DNA of 64,000 bases, from positions 1,116,001 to 1,180,000 of the forward strand of contig CAVTJR010000003.1 of assembly GCA_963735115.1 (NCBI GenBank), read 5' to 3'. Position numbers and translations under genes: made by a program. Below the pieces are notes generated by a model, which saw only the letters and a program-made list of their open reading frames with translations, made no database searches and had not been told where the DNA came from. This document shows positions 33,700-42,686 of this stretch, one piece after another. This DNA comes from JAKACA01 sp963735115 (lineage in GTDB: Bacteria; Actinomycetota; Acidimicrobiia; Acidimicrobiales; Bog-793). The first letter of the stretch is position 1. Each line of letters starts with the position of its first letter.

Positions 33700-33705
33700 A
33701 GCCTA
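33700..33705 (-). promoter_or_regulatory. -10 box TAGGCT of leaderless lipoprotein gene
   Basis: On the minus strand TAGGCT ends 7 nt before the GTG whose first base is 33692. Confidence 0.5.
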
Positions 33706-33745
33706 CTGCGGACCTAGTCGCAGCAACGGGGGAGTCGGTTCCTGG

Positions 33746-34369
33746 TCAGGCGGGCACAACGGCCGAGATCGCCGCCGTTGCAGCATCGAAGTTGCAACTG
33801 TTGTGAAGGATGTTGCGAGCGACGCACAGGGCTCCTCCCGCATAGGCGGGGGAGCTGAACTGCTGGCCGTCGAGAACGTAGGTCACATTCATGCCGGCCC
33901 AGGCGTACATCGTTGCGCTACCGCTCGCCGTCACCCCATAAACGAGCTCGCTGACCGAGCGCGGCGACGTCGTGAGGGCGACTCTCAAACCGCCGATGGA
34001 GAGCAGGCGGTCGCCGGCAAGTTCCAGCGGTGGCCAACCACGGTCGCTGCCGAGTGACGGGGGAGCGACCACGACGGCGTGGACCAATGTCGGAAGGGGG
34101 TAGCCCGGCACGGAGATGAGGCTCACGTGCTGCAGCGTGATCGTTTCATCGCTGGTCGTCCCGAGGATGACACCGAAGTCACCGACCTGGCCGTTGAGCA
34201 CCGGCAAGCCGGTAATGCCGTCGCTGGCAAAGGTGACGGGTCGGGGAGCTTGTGCAAGGCCGAGTCCGACCCCGAGGACGGTGGCGAGCAGGAGGGCGAG
34301 CAAAGCCGTGAACGGCCACCACCGGAGCCGATCCGTCGGCCGCACTGGCGCAAGCTGCGACTCCAGCAC
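33746..34369 (-). CDS. Membrane-anchored extracytoplasmic protein of unknown function
   Basis: A 207-residue protein with one N-terminal membrane segment (about 17-38, WWPFTALLALLLATVLGVGL) and a beta-rich outer domain (VGDFGVILGTTSDETITLQH). Two Cys near the C-terminus (LCVARNILHNSCNF) could form a disulfide. No family recognised. A TAGCGT box 6 nt before the GTG supports the start. It is divergent from the DUF2142 gene. Confidence 0.72.
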   Translation of the reverse strand: MLESQLAPVRPTDRLRWWPFTALLALLLATVLGVGLGLAQAPRPVTFASDGITGLPVLNGQVGDFGVILGTTSDETITLQHVSLISVPGYPLPTLVHAVVVAPPSLGSDRGWPPLELAGDRLLSIGGLRVALTTSPRSVSELVYGVTASGSATMYAWAGMNVTYVLDGQQFSSPAYAGGALCVARNILHNSCNFDAATAAISAVVPA

Positions 34370-34375
34370 GACGGC

Positions 34376-34381
34376 ACGCTA
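34376..34381 (-). promoter_or_regulatory. -10 box TAGCGT of a leaderless start
   Basis: On the minus strand TAGCGT ends 6 nt before the GTG whose first base is 34369. Confidence 0.5.
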
Positions 34382-34463
34382 CTGCGCAGCGAGTCACCCG
34401 ATCTGATCGTTCTGCACGCTCGGCGCCGTGGCAACGGTAGGTGGGCAAGTAACCTGCCACGCC

Positions 34464-35996
34464 GTGCCCGGGCGACACTCCACGGCTCAGTGGCCGGCAG
34501 CGGTCGCCATCTGGGTTGGCGTGTCCGCCTTTGCCCTCATGGCAGCCTGGAGCCTGGCTGCGCCTGTCTACTCCGGACCTGACGAGCCGGCCCAGGTCAT
34601 CCGCGCAGTGTCCGTCGCCCACGGCGAGATCGTCGGGCAACCCTTCCGCGGACCGAAGAACGCCAACACGAGGGTGGTAGTGCCGCAGGCGTACGCGATC
34701 GGCCACCATCTCGTGAACTGCTACAAATTCCACCCCGAGGTGCCGGCCTCGTGCGCCACGCCGGTGTCGATCTCTTCGAAACCGGTTCGGACCGTCACGT
34801 ACGCGGGCCGTTACCCGCCGCTCTATTACCTGCTCGTGGGTTGGCCGTCGCTGATCGTCACGTCCAGCCTCGGAGTGCACCTGATCCGCCTCGTCGGCGC
34901 GCTGCTCGGCGCTCTCATGCTGGGGCTTGCCGTCTACGCCGTTCGCCGCTGGTCGACGGCGAGGACACTTCCGCTCGGGGTCTTGGTCGCCGCCACGCCG
35001 ATGGCGCTCTACCTGGGTGGTGTCGTGAACCCAAACGGTCTCGAGATCACGGCTGCCATCTGCCTGTGGACGTCGGGACTGGTGCTGTTCACCGAGAACC
35101 GTCATGACCCTCCGCCTGGCCTTCTCGCCATCGTCACGCTCTCGGCGGCCGTGCTCACCTCGATGCGGGGCTTGTCGCCGCTGTGGACCGTTCTCATCCT
35201 GGCGATCGTCATCTCGCTCGGCTCCTGGCGTGACACCTGGCGGCTTCTGCGTACCCGACGGGGCGTCCAGATCTCCGCGGCCGTTCTCCTCGCCGTTGGC
35301 GTCGCCGCCGTCGCCTGGATCCTGGGCGACCATGCCCTCGATCTGATCCACGCAGGCCTGCAGATCTCGCCCGGGACGTCCAACGGACAGGTCCTTTCGC
35401 TCTCGGTGCGCTCTGCTCCCTCGTGGATCCCTCAGATGGTCGGCATTTTTGGTTCGCTCGATACGCCGGCGCCATCGTGGGCTCTCGACGTCTGGTACGG
35501 CTGTGCTCTTGCGGTATTCGCTCTGGGCATGCTGGGCGCCACGGCCCGCCGCCGCGCCGCCCTCATCGGGATTGTCCTCGTCGGATTCGTGCTCTCGGTG
35601 CTCGTGCAGTACGGGCAAGCCCGTCGTGTCGGTCTCGTGTGGGAAGGGCGCTACCTGCTGCCTTTTGCCGTCGGACTCGTGCTCGTGTCAACGGCCACCT
35701 CCGACCGGCCATCCTGGGGGTGCCCTCTTTGGCGGGCGCTGACGCCGATTCTCGCCATAGGGGTCTTCGCCGCCGACGCAGGGTCCCTCTTCCAACTGCT
35801 CCGGCGCTACACCGTTGGCGCCACTGGCCCCCTCGACCTCCGCGGCCCGTGGCGACCGCCCGGAGGCCCGTGGCTGCTGCTCGCCATGGCGGCGGTCGCC
35901 TCCGCCGCCTTCGCCGGCGGCATGGTGGCCGCCTCTCGAGGACCGCGTGAAGCCCCTCTGACAACCCTTGGCCCGTCGCTCGACCTTGGCGAATAG
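34464..35996 (+). CDS. DUF2142 family polytopic membrane protein
   Basis: About 510 residues with ten or more hydrophobic segments. SGPDEPAQVIRA after the first helix, RYPPLYYLLVGWP and WEGRYLLPF are hallmarks of DUF2142, a family related to membrane glycosyltransferases that use lipid-linked sugars. It probably modifies a cell-surface glycan (inference). GTG 34464 is preferred because TAACCT lies 8 nt upstream; the frame is also open from GTG 34428. Confidence 0.8.
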   Translation: MPGRHSTAQWPAAVAIWVGVSAFALMAAWSLAAPVYSGPDEPAQVIRAVSVAHGEIVGQPFRGPKNANTRVVVPQAYAIGHHLVNCYKFHPEVPASCATPVSISSKPVRTVTYAGRYPPLYYLLVGWPSLIVTSSLGVHLIRLVGALLGALMLGLAVYAVRRWSTARTLPLGVLVAATPMALYLGGVVNPNGLEITAAICLWTSGLVLFTENRHDPPPGLLAIVTLSAAVLTSMRGLSPLWTVLILAIVISLGSWRDTWRLLRTRRGVQISAAVLLAVGVAAVAWILGDHALDLIHAGLQISPGTSNGQVLSLSVRSAPSWIPQMVGIFGSLDTPAPSWALDVWYGCALAVFALGMLGATARRRAALIGIVLVGFVLSVLVQYGQARRVGLVWEGRYLLPFAVGLVLVSTATSDRPSWGCPLWRALTPILAIGVFAADAGSLFQLLRRYTVGATGPLDLRGPWRPPGGPWLLLAMAAVASAAFAGGMVAASRGPREAPLTTLGPSLDLGE

Positions 35997-36063
35997 CCTT
36001 ATCGGAGCCATTCGACAAGAGCGTCACCGTCTGAGACAGTCGTTGCGGCCGGATCTCCAGCGG

Positions 36064-36460
36064 ATGGGGGTCGTGAGGGTGTCTCAGCGGGCGGCACGAG
36101 TGGTGGCGGTCGTTCTCGCCGCAGCCGCTCTCGTCGGCGTCGGCTTCTGGGGTGGCACGATGCTCCCGACTGGCACGGCCACACCGCAGGTCATCACAGG
36201 CGTCGTCGGGCTCGTCGGCGGGGTCGGGAACGAGTTCTACCTCCGTCCGGTCGGCTCCGGCCAACCCGCCAGCTACGGGCTTTCCGACGACATCCCTTGG
36301 CGTGATTGCACACGGCACGTGGAATGAGGGCGTCGCGGCCATTGCCTGCATGAAGCCCCTGTCGCATGGTCAACGCATCACGTTCGGGGTCGTCAACGCG
36401 AAGACCGAGCAAGGTGCACCCGGCGGGCCGATGGTCGTGTGGCTGGAGTGTCCCAGCTAG
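36064..36460 (+). pseudogene. Small membrane-anchored protein, probably frameshifted
   Basis: One frame (ATG 36064 or GTG 36073 to 36327) gives a membrane segment (ARVVAVVLAAAALVGVGFWG) and an outer domain ending GLSDDIPWRDCTRHVE. A second frame, open to 36460, continues sensibly: HGTWNEGVAAIACMKPLSHG ... GGPMVVWLECPS. Skipping one base near 36290-36315 joins them into about 130 residues. The join DDIPWRD-GTWNEG reads like one domain. Either a sequencing indel or a real broken gene. Function unknown. A TAGCCT box at 35994-35999 may be its promoter. Confidence 0.55.
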
Positions 36461-36574
36461 GGCGAACGAGTCGGCGGGAGGTGCACCGCCACGGCGGACA
36501 ACGAGTAGGTGTTTACCTCGGTGAACCTCCGGCGAGCTATACACGCTGCGTCGACGGGCACCAGACTTGGGACT

Positions 36575-37579
36575 GTGGAGCTGATCATCGCCCGGAATCC
36601 CGACCCCGACAGCACTCTGCCCTACCTCATGCGGTTGCCGATCGGCGACGGGTTGGTGTTCCGAACCAAGGACACGTGGCCGCGAACCGCGGCCGTGTAC
36701 TGCCACCCGGTTCCCCTCGACGAGTGGCCGGCCGATCCCGAGGTAGTCGAGCACATGCGCTTGCTGGCGTGCACCCGCCGCGGTGCCGCCATCGACATCG
36801 TCGTGGACCGGGGGCGTGAGCAACGCTCGCAGATCGTCTTCACGACGGCCCGCGGTCGTGACGTGGTCTTCTGGCAGTCGGCCCGGACGCGCAAAAAGGC
36901 GCGGCCCGACGTACGCCTCCCGACCGCCCGAGCCGCCCATATCGAACTGTTGGAAATCGCCGTCGACGCTCACGAGCGCTACGCCTACCGATTCGGTGCC
37001 CAGCAGGTCCGGGTCGTGGTTCGCGCCCTGCCGTGCGGCGATTACGCAGTCACCCTCGCTGGGCGGCTAGTGGCCTCGGTCGAGCGCAAGTCGCTCGCCG
37101 ACCTGGTGTCCAGCCTGACCACGGGACGCCTCGGTTTCGCCCTCGGGCAGCTCGCCACGCTGCCGCGTGCGGCAGTGGTGGTGGAGGATCGCTACTCCGA
37201 GATCTTTGCCGGCAAGTGGGTACGACCCGCCGTCGTCGCCGACGCACTGGCCGAGGTACAAGTCCGCTGGCCGAGCGTGCCCATCGTGTTCTGCGAGAAC
37301 CGCAAGCTGGCTGAGGAGTGGACCTACCGGTACCTCGCCGCCGCTCACCTCTGGGCCGAGACCGAGGCCCCAGCGATGGCCCGGATGGGCCTTGCCGACG
37401 ATCAAGCTGCCGGCCCCGCCGCGCCCGAGCCGTCCAGCGCCGAGCTGCGGGAGTGGGCCCGTGCAAACGGTCTCACCGTCTCCGACCGTGGCCGCATACG
37501 ACCCCACGTGTTGCAGGCGTGGAAAGACGCCCACGGCGGACCCTTGGTCGGCCAAGCGACGGAGGAATGGCCCCGCTAG
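36575..37579 (+). CDS. ERCC4-type nuclease domain fused to an Lsr2-like DNA-binding tail
   Basis: About 334 residues. The N-terminal region (VELIIARNPDPDSTLPYLMR) is typical of an actinobacterial family. An ERCC4/XPF nuclease domain follows with D156 (CGDYAV) and E170-R171-K172 (VERKSLADL), the core of the XPF active site. The last 60 residues (SSAELREWARANGLTVSDRG, then IRPHVLQAWKDAH) match the C-terminal DNA-binding domain of Lsr2, a xenogeneic silencer that reads AT-rich minor grooves. It may cut branched or foreign DNA (inference). The start is uncertain; a GTG at 36509 is also in frame. Confidence 0.8.
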   Translation: MELIIARNPDPDSTLPYLMRLPIGDGLVFRTKDTWPRTAAVYCHPVPLDEWPADPEVVEHMRLLACTRRGAAIDIVVDRGREQRSQIVFTTARGRDVVFWQSARTRKKARPDVRLPTARAAHIELLEIAVDAHERYAYRFGAQQVRVVVRALPCGDYAVTLAGRLVASVERKSLADLVSSLTTGRLGFALGQLATLPRAAVVVEDRYSEIFAGKWVRPAVVADALAEVQVRWPSVPIVFCENRKLAEEWTYRYLAAAHLWAETEAPAMARMGLADDQAAGPAAPEPSSAELREWARANGLTVSDRGRIRPHVLQAWKDAHGGPLVGQATEEWPR

Positions 37580-37666
37580 CCGGAGAGGGCGCCCGGCGAC
37601 TTGAAGGCGATCGCAATCAAGCCGATTCCTGCGGCCATCATTTTTTACAAAAGAGTTGAACCGTCG

Positions 37667-38518
37667 TCAGGCGTCCAGGCTCAACGTGAAGGTCGGCTTC
37701 GGCGAGGTGGCGGGCAGCTTGTGCTCATCCGCCAGGAAGCGGATCGCCGTGCCGGTAGCGAGGAATTCCGTCGCGTGCTCGCCCCACACGTGGTTGAGGA
37801 CGGCGACGTGGACGCCGACGATCCCACTCGACCTTGCTTGGCTCGCCTCGGCCTGCATGCGCGACAGCGCCAGCTCACGGGCTTCGTAGATGCCCTGCGT
37901 GAAGACCAGCATCTCCTGGTTCTGTCCCGTCTGGCGGAGAGACTGCATGGCCGACTGATGGGCGATGTGGTACACGCACGTCCCGAGAACAAAGGCGACG
38001 GGAACCGAGCCGCCGGCGAGAAGGCGGAAGAAGTCCTGCACCGAAAGGTCGGACGTGAAGGGCCTGCCGTCTGGCGCTCGGTGGGCACCGGAACCCCCAA
38101 TCGCTCTCACCGCGGTCCCTGTGGCGATGAACTCGAGCACCTCCTGGCCCCAGACGTAGCTCTGCAGTCGTAGCTCCACCCCGACGATGCCGTCTGCGCC
38201 GAGATGCTCCGCTTCAGCTTGCATTCGGCTCATAGCGAGCTCGCGGGCGTTGTACATCGCCTGCGTGAGGACCTGGAGCTCCTGGTTCTGCGACCAACGC
38301 GCAACCTGAAGCCCGATGTGATAAATGGACGACCCGATCACGAAGCCGAGTGGCTCGAAACCAGCCTCGCCCAAAAGGACGTACTCAGCCACAGACAGGT
38401 CCGACGTGAAGACGCCGGCCGCGTCGGCACCCGCCGTATGGGCGAGGCGGCCGGCCGCTGCCTCCGGCTCCCAACCGGAGCTTGTCGGATCCGAAGCGGT
38501 CCTCCCGAAGAGCGGCAT
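37667..38518 (-). CDS. Tandem-duplicated YbjQ-like (heavy-metal-binding domain) protein
   Basis: A 283-residue protein built of two similar halves. Each half has FTSDLSV, then YHI, QNQE, RELAMSRMQAEA or RELALSRMQAEA, a GIVGV strand, VWG and ATGTA. This matches the YbjQ/UPF0145 family, which normally forms a pentamer of single domains and is described as metal binding without strong proof. A perfect AAGGAGG precedes the ATG. No partner genes are evident. Confidence 0.82.
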   Translation of the reverse strand: MPLFGRTASDPTSSGWEPEAAAGRLAHTAGADAAGVFTSDLSVAEYVLLGEAGFEPLGFVIGSSIYHIGLQVARWSQNQELQVLTQAMYNARELAMSRMQAEAEHLGADGIVGVELRLQSYVWGQEVLEFIATGTAVRAIGGSGAHRAPDGRPFTSDLSVQDFFRLLAGGSVPVAFVLGTCVYHIAHQSAMQSLRQTGQNQEMLVFTQGIYEARELALSRMQAEASQARSSGIVGVHVAVLNHVWGEHATEFLATGTAIRFLADEHKLPATSPKPTFTLSLDA

Positions 38519-38806
38519 CGAGCCTCCTTCTGACGTGGCTTCTGTGACGGCGCCTGCGCGGGCGTCGCGGCGAGAGCCGGGCTCGAGCGGATGCTACCGC
38601 GGACCCGTCGTAGCCGGTCTGTGTGACCGACGACCTGCATGCGTCGGGTCGCTGGCCGCTGCGCCATTACGTCGGCGGCACAACCCCAGGCGAGCGTCAT
38701 GGGGGGAGCGGCGCCTGTCGCATCTCGGGGCATTCCGCCGAAACGCGACATAACGGACATTATCGGCGGTTGGGAAGTCGAAGCCGACCTGAATCAGCTG
38801 GCGGTG
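38519..38806. other. Upstream region of the YbjQ-like gene
   Basis: About 290 bases with no convincing gene. On the minus strand a TAGCAT at 38591-38596 could be a -10 box giving a UTR of roughly 65-70 nt. ATAACGGACATTAT near 38749-38762 is an imperfect inverted repeat of unknown role. Confidence 0.4.
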
Positions 38807-39151
38807 TCAGGGCGGCGATACGGCCAGCTCAAATCCTCGAAGCTCTACCGCGGCTGCGTACAGGTGCCGAAACGCCGCCTCGAAGTCGCCGTCTTCGGCG
38901 CAATCCGCGTCGACGTCCTCGAGGGCTGCGGTGATTCGGTAGACGCCGTCGCGGAGCCGTTCGAAGTCAGAAACGCTGATGGGCACTTCATGCGCCTGCA
39001 ACGTGCCGGTCAGCTGACGCCTCCTCAGCTCGTAGGCCCGCTGGCGGCACGACTGGCGGCAGTACTGACGCGGCCGTCCGCGCGCTTCATCGCTCTCGAC
39101 CAAACTTCGGCCGCACCACTGGCACCTGGGGACCCCGCGTCCTTTCGTCAC
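38807..39151 (-). CDS. Small zinc-finger-like protein
   Basis: A 114-residue protein. C10, C13, C31 and C35 (CQWCGR ... YCRQSC) form a probable zinc site followed by a basic helix (RQRAYELRRRQL). This arrangement is common in small actinobacterial proteins of unknown function that may bind DNA or RNA. The acidic C-terminal half is helical. A TATTTT box 6 nt before the GTG suggests a leaderless mRNA. Confidence 0.75.
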   Translation of the reverse strand: MTKGRGVPRCQWCGRSLVESDEARGRPRQYCRQSCRQRAYELRRRQLTGTLQAHEVPISVSDFERLRDGVYRITAALEDVDADCAEDGDFEAAFRHLYAAAVELRGFELAVSPP

Positions 39152-39157
39152 AGTACG

Positions 39158-39163
39158 AAAATA
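39158..39163 (-). promoter_or_regulatory. -10 box TATTTT of a leaderless start
   Basis: On the minus strand TATTTT ends 6 nt before the GTG whose first base is 39151. It lies in a short AT-rich patch that stands out from its surroundings. Confidence 0.5.
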
Positions 39164-39227
39164 GCGTCACAGAGGGCGGCAGAAGCTCAGTTCCGGTATC
39201 GCGACCGAGAGAGGAGTTCCGGCCTTC

Positions 39228-39725
39228 TCATAGCGGACGGCGCATGAGCGACTCGGACAAGGAGGGGTTGCTGCGAACCGGTGCGATCTCGCCAGTGGCC
39301 ACGAAACCGCAGCGCTCGTAGAAACGGCGAGCTCGGTCGTTCCCGATCACGACCCAGAGGCTCAGCGTGCGAGCACCATCCGCCACCGCCCAGTCAGCCA
39401 GCGTCTCGACGAGCAGGTCGGCCACACCGTGACCTCGGTGCGCCGGATGGACCCACATAGAGACGACGTGGCGGTCGTCCGGCTCGGTGTCCGGCGCCGA
39501 ATCGAACGCCGCGATCATCCCCACCGGTTGGCCCTCGCGCCACGCCAGCCACCATGGAGAGCGTTCGATGCGGGCGCGCCACGCCGAGGAGTCAAAGGAG
39601 AGCTCGCGCTCGTAGGTGGAACCGAACGCCGTCGGCGAATCCAACATGGCGGCCAAGCGCACGCCCCTCAGGACCTCCCAATCGTCAGCCGTGACAATCC
39701 GGATCGACACGCCGTCGGCGCTCAC
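39228..39725 (-). CDS. GNAT family N-acetyltransferase
   Basis: A 165-residue GNAT enzyme. The acetyl-CoA loop is HRGHGVADLLVE (motif A, Q/RxxGxG/A), preceded by the beta4 strand VVSMWVHPAH, and NDRARRFYERCGF is motif B. The acceptor is unknown. The GTG start lies 13 nt after the ArsR stop, so the two share a transcript. Confidence 0.87.
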   Translation of the reverse strand: MSADGVSIRIVTADDWEVLRGVRLAAMLDSPTAFGSTYERELSFDSSAWRARIERSPWWLAWREGQPVGMIAAFDSAPDTEPDDRHVVSMWVHPAHRGHGVADLLVETLADWAVADGARTLSLWVVIGNDRARRFYERCGFVATGEIAPVRSNPSLSESLMRRPL

Positions 39726-39738
39726 TGTCCCGCCGGCC

Positions 39739-40053
39739 TTACTTGGCCAACTCCCGCCGTTGCGGCGGGGTGGCGCCGAGCAGGTCGAGGTCCTGCAGCC
39801 ACGCCAGCGGCGCCACGAGCGAGTCCTTCCGTAGAAAAAAGAGTCGTACCCGAGCGTCGCTCTGTGAGCGTTCGTCGTCGACGATCCCCGAGCTGAGGAG
39901 GATTCGTAAGTGGCGGCTCATGACGGGCGCCGATACGTGGACAGCATCAGCGAGGTCGCCCGCCCGCCGTGGTCCGTCTCGCAAGAGCTCGATCACGGCT
40001 CTGCGCGTCGCATCGCCGAGCACGGCGAAGAGGCGATCCATCTCTTGACTCAT
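39739..40053 (-). CDS. ArsR-family winged-helix transcriptional regulator
   Basis: A 104-residue winged-helix repressor: DATRRAVIELLRDGPRRAGD, VSAPVMSRHLRIL recognition helix, and a wing with VRLFFL. No metal-binding ELCVCDL-type Cys motif is seen, so the signal is not obviously a metal. The first gene of a two-gene unit with the GNAT acetyltransferase. An AT-rich upstream region with an inverted repeat is its likely operator and promoter. Confidence 0.85.
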   Translation of the reverse strand: MSQEMDRLFAVLGDATRRAVIELLRDGPRRAGDLADAVHVSAPVMSRHLRILLSSGIVDDERSQSDARVRLFFLRKDSLVAPLAWLQDLDLLGATPPQRRELAK

Positions 40054-40080
40054 CAAAACTCAATCATTACCATCTAATCT

Positions 40081-40106
40081 AACTATTTGCAAGACAGCCA
40101 ATAGTT
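40081..40106. promoter_or_regulatory. Inverted repeat AACTATT-N12-AATAGTT, candidate ArsR operator
   Basis: Perfect 7-bp arms at 40081-40087 and 40100-40106, about 30 nt upstream of the ArsR start in the most AT-rich stretch nearby (40050-40115). ArsR proteins bind such dyads to autoregulate; binding here is inferred from position. Confidence 0.45.
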
Positions 40107-40225
40107 TCCAATCTGGCCCTCAATCGGCGACGGCCGTGGCAAGGACGGCCGGCACCGGCCGAGGCTCTCGTAGCACGGGAGGTGCTGTCGGCGAAGGCTG
40201 CATCCACTACGCCAGCGTCACGTAC

Positions 40226-42580
40226 TCAGTGGATCACGGTCACCTTCGTCGACACCTCGTCTGGAAAGAGCATGGGTTGCTGGTACCACCCGAGAACGTA
40301 GTGCGACAGCGTCCGGCGCCAGCTGCCTGCCAGGTGGAGCTGGAGCACCGCCGTGTCGTCGGACTGAAGGGCGATGTAGGCCCCGTAGACGTTGCGCCCA
40401 CCTTCGAACTGGCTCGTCAGGTCAACCGGACGACCGTTCTCGCTCGCCGAGAGCAGCCTCCAGGGTGAGTAGATGGAGACCCACACGAGCGCCTCACCCG
40501 GCCGTGTGTCCGTCCCCTGAAACCCGTCGATGACCGTGGGTGGCTGCCCGGAGGAGGGTGCGGAATTCGTGAGTGTGAGCGTGAGGGTGGAAGTGATCGT
40601 CCGGCTCGGCAGGTTGAGCGTGGCGTCGTAGGCGATCTTTCGTCTCAGGTACCAGTCGATCTTGTTGCCTGCTCCGTTCTGGGTGACGACCCCGACGAAG
40701 TCGCCGGCGGGCGGTGGATACGGCCAGGAGGCGCCGGCGATGCGCACGTCCTTGAAGAAGCTCTCGGTGGGCGCTGAGTCGCTGTACATCATCAGGTGGC
40801 CACCCTCGACGGCCGGGCGGAGGTCCTCGACCATCTGTGACACGGGCGGGAGGGAACGGGAGACGAGATCGTCGAATACCTGTTTGAGGAGGCTCTCGAC
40901 GAACTTGATGCGCACGGCGTCGTCCGGGAACTCCACGAACTCGTCGTGCGCCAGGAACGGGACGACATTGTCTCGTGTCACCGGCTCGCCCAAGCCCGTC
41001 GCCCGTACTGGCCCGATCATCTCCAGCAGCCCGGCCAAGGCGACCGGGTCGACGCTGATCACCCCGTTGACGGCGACGCCACCGGACTGAGGAAACAGGT
41101 AGGAGGCCACCTCCCCCACCGTCTCGAAGTCCGGCGACATCACGATGTTCTGCCAGTGACCCTGAGGAAAGTACGACTCGTATCGATCGATGAAGTCCGT
41201 CATGCTGCGGCGGTTGGCACTCGTGATGGCTGGCAGCTTTCGATCCACCGGTGGAACGCCGTCGTTGTTCAGTTGCTCGACTGAGCCCACCTTGACGAGG
41301 TGAAGGCGGCCGTCGTCGGCGCGCACTTCGGCGTAATCACCGATCACTCCCCCACTCGCCCGGCTCTCTGCCGGATTCTCGACCAGCACTAGGTAGGTGC
41401 GTGGCCCGGTCGCCCCGAGGATGATGGGTACCTGCTGAGAACCGAGGAGGGCGATCATGGCGTCCCGTTGTGCTCGTTGCAGCCTGGACCTCTCGACGGC
41501 GAGCTTGTGCTTGAGTGCTCCCAGCAGCCAAGGTGAGGACCAGGACGAGGTCTCGGAGTTCACTCTGGCGAGAATGGCGAGGTCCTCCCGGAAGATCGGT
41601 TCGTAGGACTCGAGTTGGCGGACCGGGAAGGTTCCGCTGACTACGGCCAGCTGCGAAACGCTGGCCGACGTGGCCGTCGTGAGGCCAGCTCGAGCGAGGG
41701 ATCGCCCGACGGCGGCAGCCGACCGGATCGCCCGCACCTGCTGGGAGACGATCGGCACGACTTCGGAGGCACGCGCCCAGGCGAGATCGCCCGAGGCCGA
41801 CTGGAAAGCGGTGTCGGCGCGTCGGAACTCGGCGATCGCCGCCGACTGGTCTCCATGTTCCGCCGCGCTCAGCCCGTTGCGTGCCGCCGTCAGGGCCGTT
41901 TGCAGGGGCGCGCGAGCCTGCAGGAGCGCCGCCGCCGCCACCGCGGAGAGGAGCAAGGCGGCCAGCACGGCGAGGCCGGCAGCGATGATGGCCAAGCGTC
42001 TCTCGGCAGCGGGCGCTGCCACGGCGGCGGGAACGAGGATCAGGAGCACGACGACTCCCGCCAGCAGCGATGTCATCAGGCTGACGTGAGGCCAGCTCGC
42101 CCGCACCGCCATTCCCGCCAGTGAGCCGGCTGCCGCCGATCGCGCCGCCCACGACCATGGCCGAGGCCGAGCCGGCTGATCGGTCCGCCACCCCACGAGG
42201 GCGATCGCGAGAACCCCGACGGCGACGAGCGCCCCCGCCGAGCCGTAGCAGGCAGCGGCGGCGACGGCACCGGCAGCCGCCAGGAAGGGCCAAGGCGCCC
42301 TGCGGCCGGCAGCGACGCAGACGAGGGCCAGCAAGACCTTGAAGGCGGTGTCGAGCGGCGCGATACCCGTCGGAGCGCCCCGGGCGAGACCAGTCGCCAC
42401 CGCGGCGGCGGCGGCGATCGACAGCGTGACGGCCAGCTCCGGAAAGGAGGCCGGAGAGCGTCCCGACGCATGCCGAGGCACGCCCGCGACGTGGGTCTCC
42501 GCAAGGGCGAGCGATGGCCGCGTCGGCGCCGAGGTGAGGTCGTCCTCGTCTGGCGGCATCCGATCCACGGCCGACATCAT
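40226..42580 (-). CDS. DUF4012 domain membrane protein
   Basis: About 784 residues. The N-terminal 230 residues contain about six hydrophobic segments, then a long extracytoplasmic region with the DUF4012 domain (ENPAESRASGGVIGDYAEVR, FDRYESYFPQGHW-like, MSPDFETVGEVASYLFPQSG). DUF4012 genes recur in actinobacterial exopolysaccharide clusters but have no proven role; an LCP-like glycan-handling function has been guessed. It is divergent from the polymerase gene, sharing about 120 nt of upstream DNA. The ATG pair at 42577/42580 is chosen over the open frame to 42655. Confidence 0.82.
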   Translation of the reverse strand: MMSAVDRMPPDEDDLTSAPTRPSLALAETHVAGVPRHASGRSPASFPELAVTLSIAAAAAVATGLARGAPTGIAPLDTAFKVLLALVCVAAGRRAPWPFLAAAGAVAAAACYGSAGALVAVGVLAIALVGWRTDQPARPRPWSWAARSAAAGSLAGMAVRASWPHVSLMTSLLAGVVVLLILVPAAVAAPAAERRLAIIAAGLAVLAALLLSAVAAAALLQARAPLQTALTAARNGLSAAEHGDQSAAIAEFRRADTAFQSASGDLAWARASEVVPIVSQQVRAIRSAAAVGRSLARAGLTTATSASVSQLAVVSGTFPVRQLESYEPIFREDLAILARVNSETSSWSSPWLLGALKHKLAVERSRLQRAQRDAMIALLGSQQVPIILGATGPRTYLVLVENPAESRASGGVIGDYAEVRADDGRLHLVKVGSVEQLNNDGVPPVDRKLPAITSANRRSMTDFIDRYESYFPQGHWQNIVMSPDFETVGEVASYLFPQSGGVAVNGVISVDPVALAGLLEMIGPVRATGLGEPVTRDNVVPFLAHDEFVEFPDDAVRIKFVESLLKQVFDDLVSRSLPPVSQMVEDLRPAVEGGHLMMYSDSAPTESFFKDVRIAGASWPYPPPAGDFVGVVTQNGAGNKIDWYLRRKIAYDATLNLPSRTITSTLTLTLTNSAPSSGQPPTVIDGFQGTDTRPGEALVWVSIYSPWRLLSASENGRPVDLTSQFEGGRNVYGAYIALQSDDTAVLQLHLAGSWRRTLSHYVLGWYQQPMLFPDEVSTKVTVIH

Positions 42581-42671
42581 GGTCGTTGCCCGCTCGCTTC
42601 GCCGTCCGCCCCGCAGCTGCGGACACGGCGACTCGGCCCAGGCGGGAGTGGTCAATCGGGTATGCCTCCGG

Positions 42672-42677
42672 TAGCAT
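42672..42677 (+). promoter_or_regulatory. -10 box TAGCAT upstream of the polymerase gene
   Basis: TAGCAT ends 9 nt before a GTG (42687) that opens a six-codon ORF and 26 nt before the polymerase ATG. Confidence 0.35.
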
Positions 42678-42686
42678 TTCGCCTCC

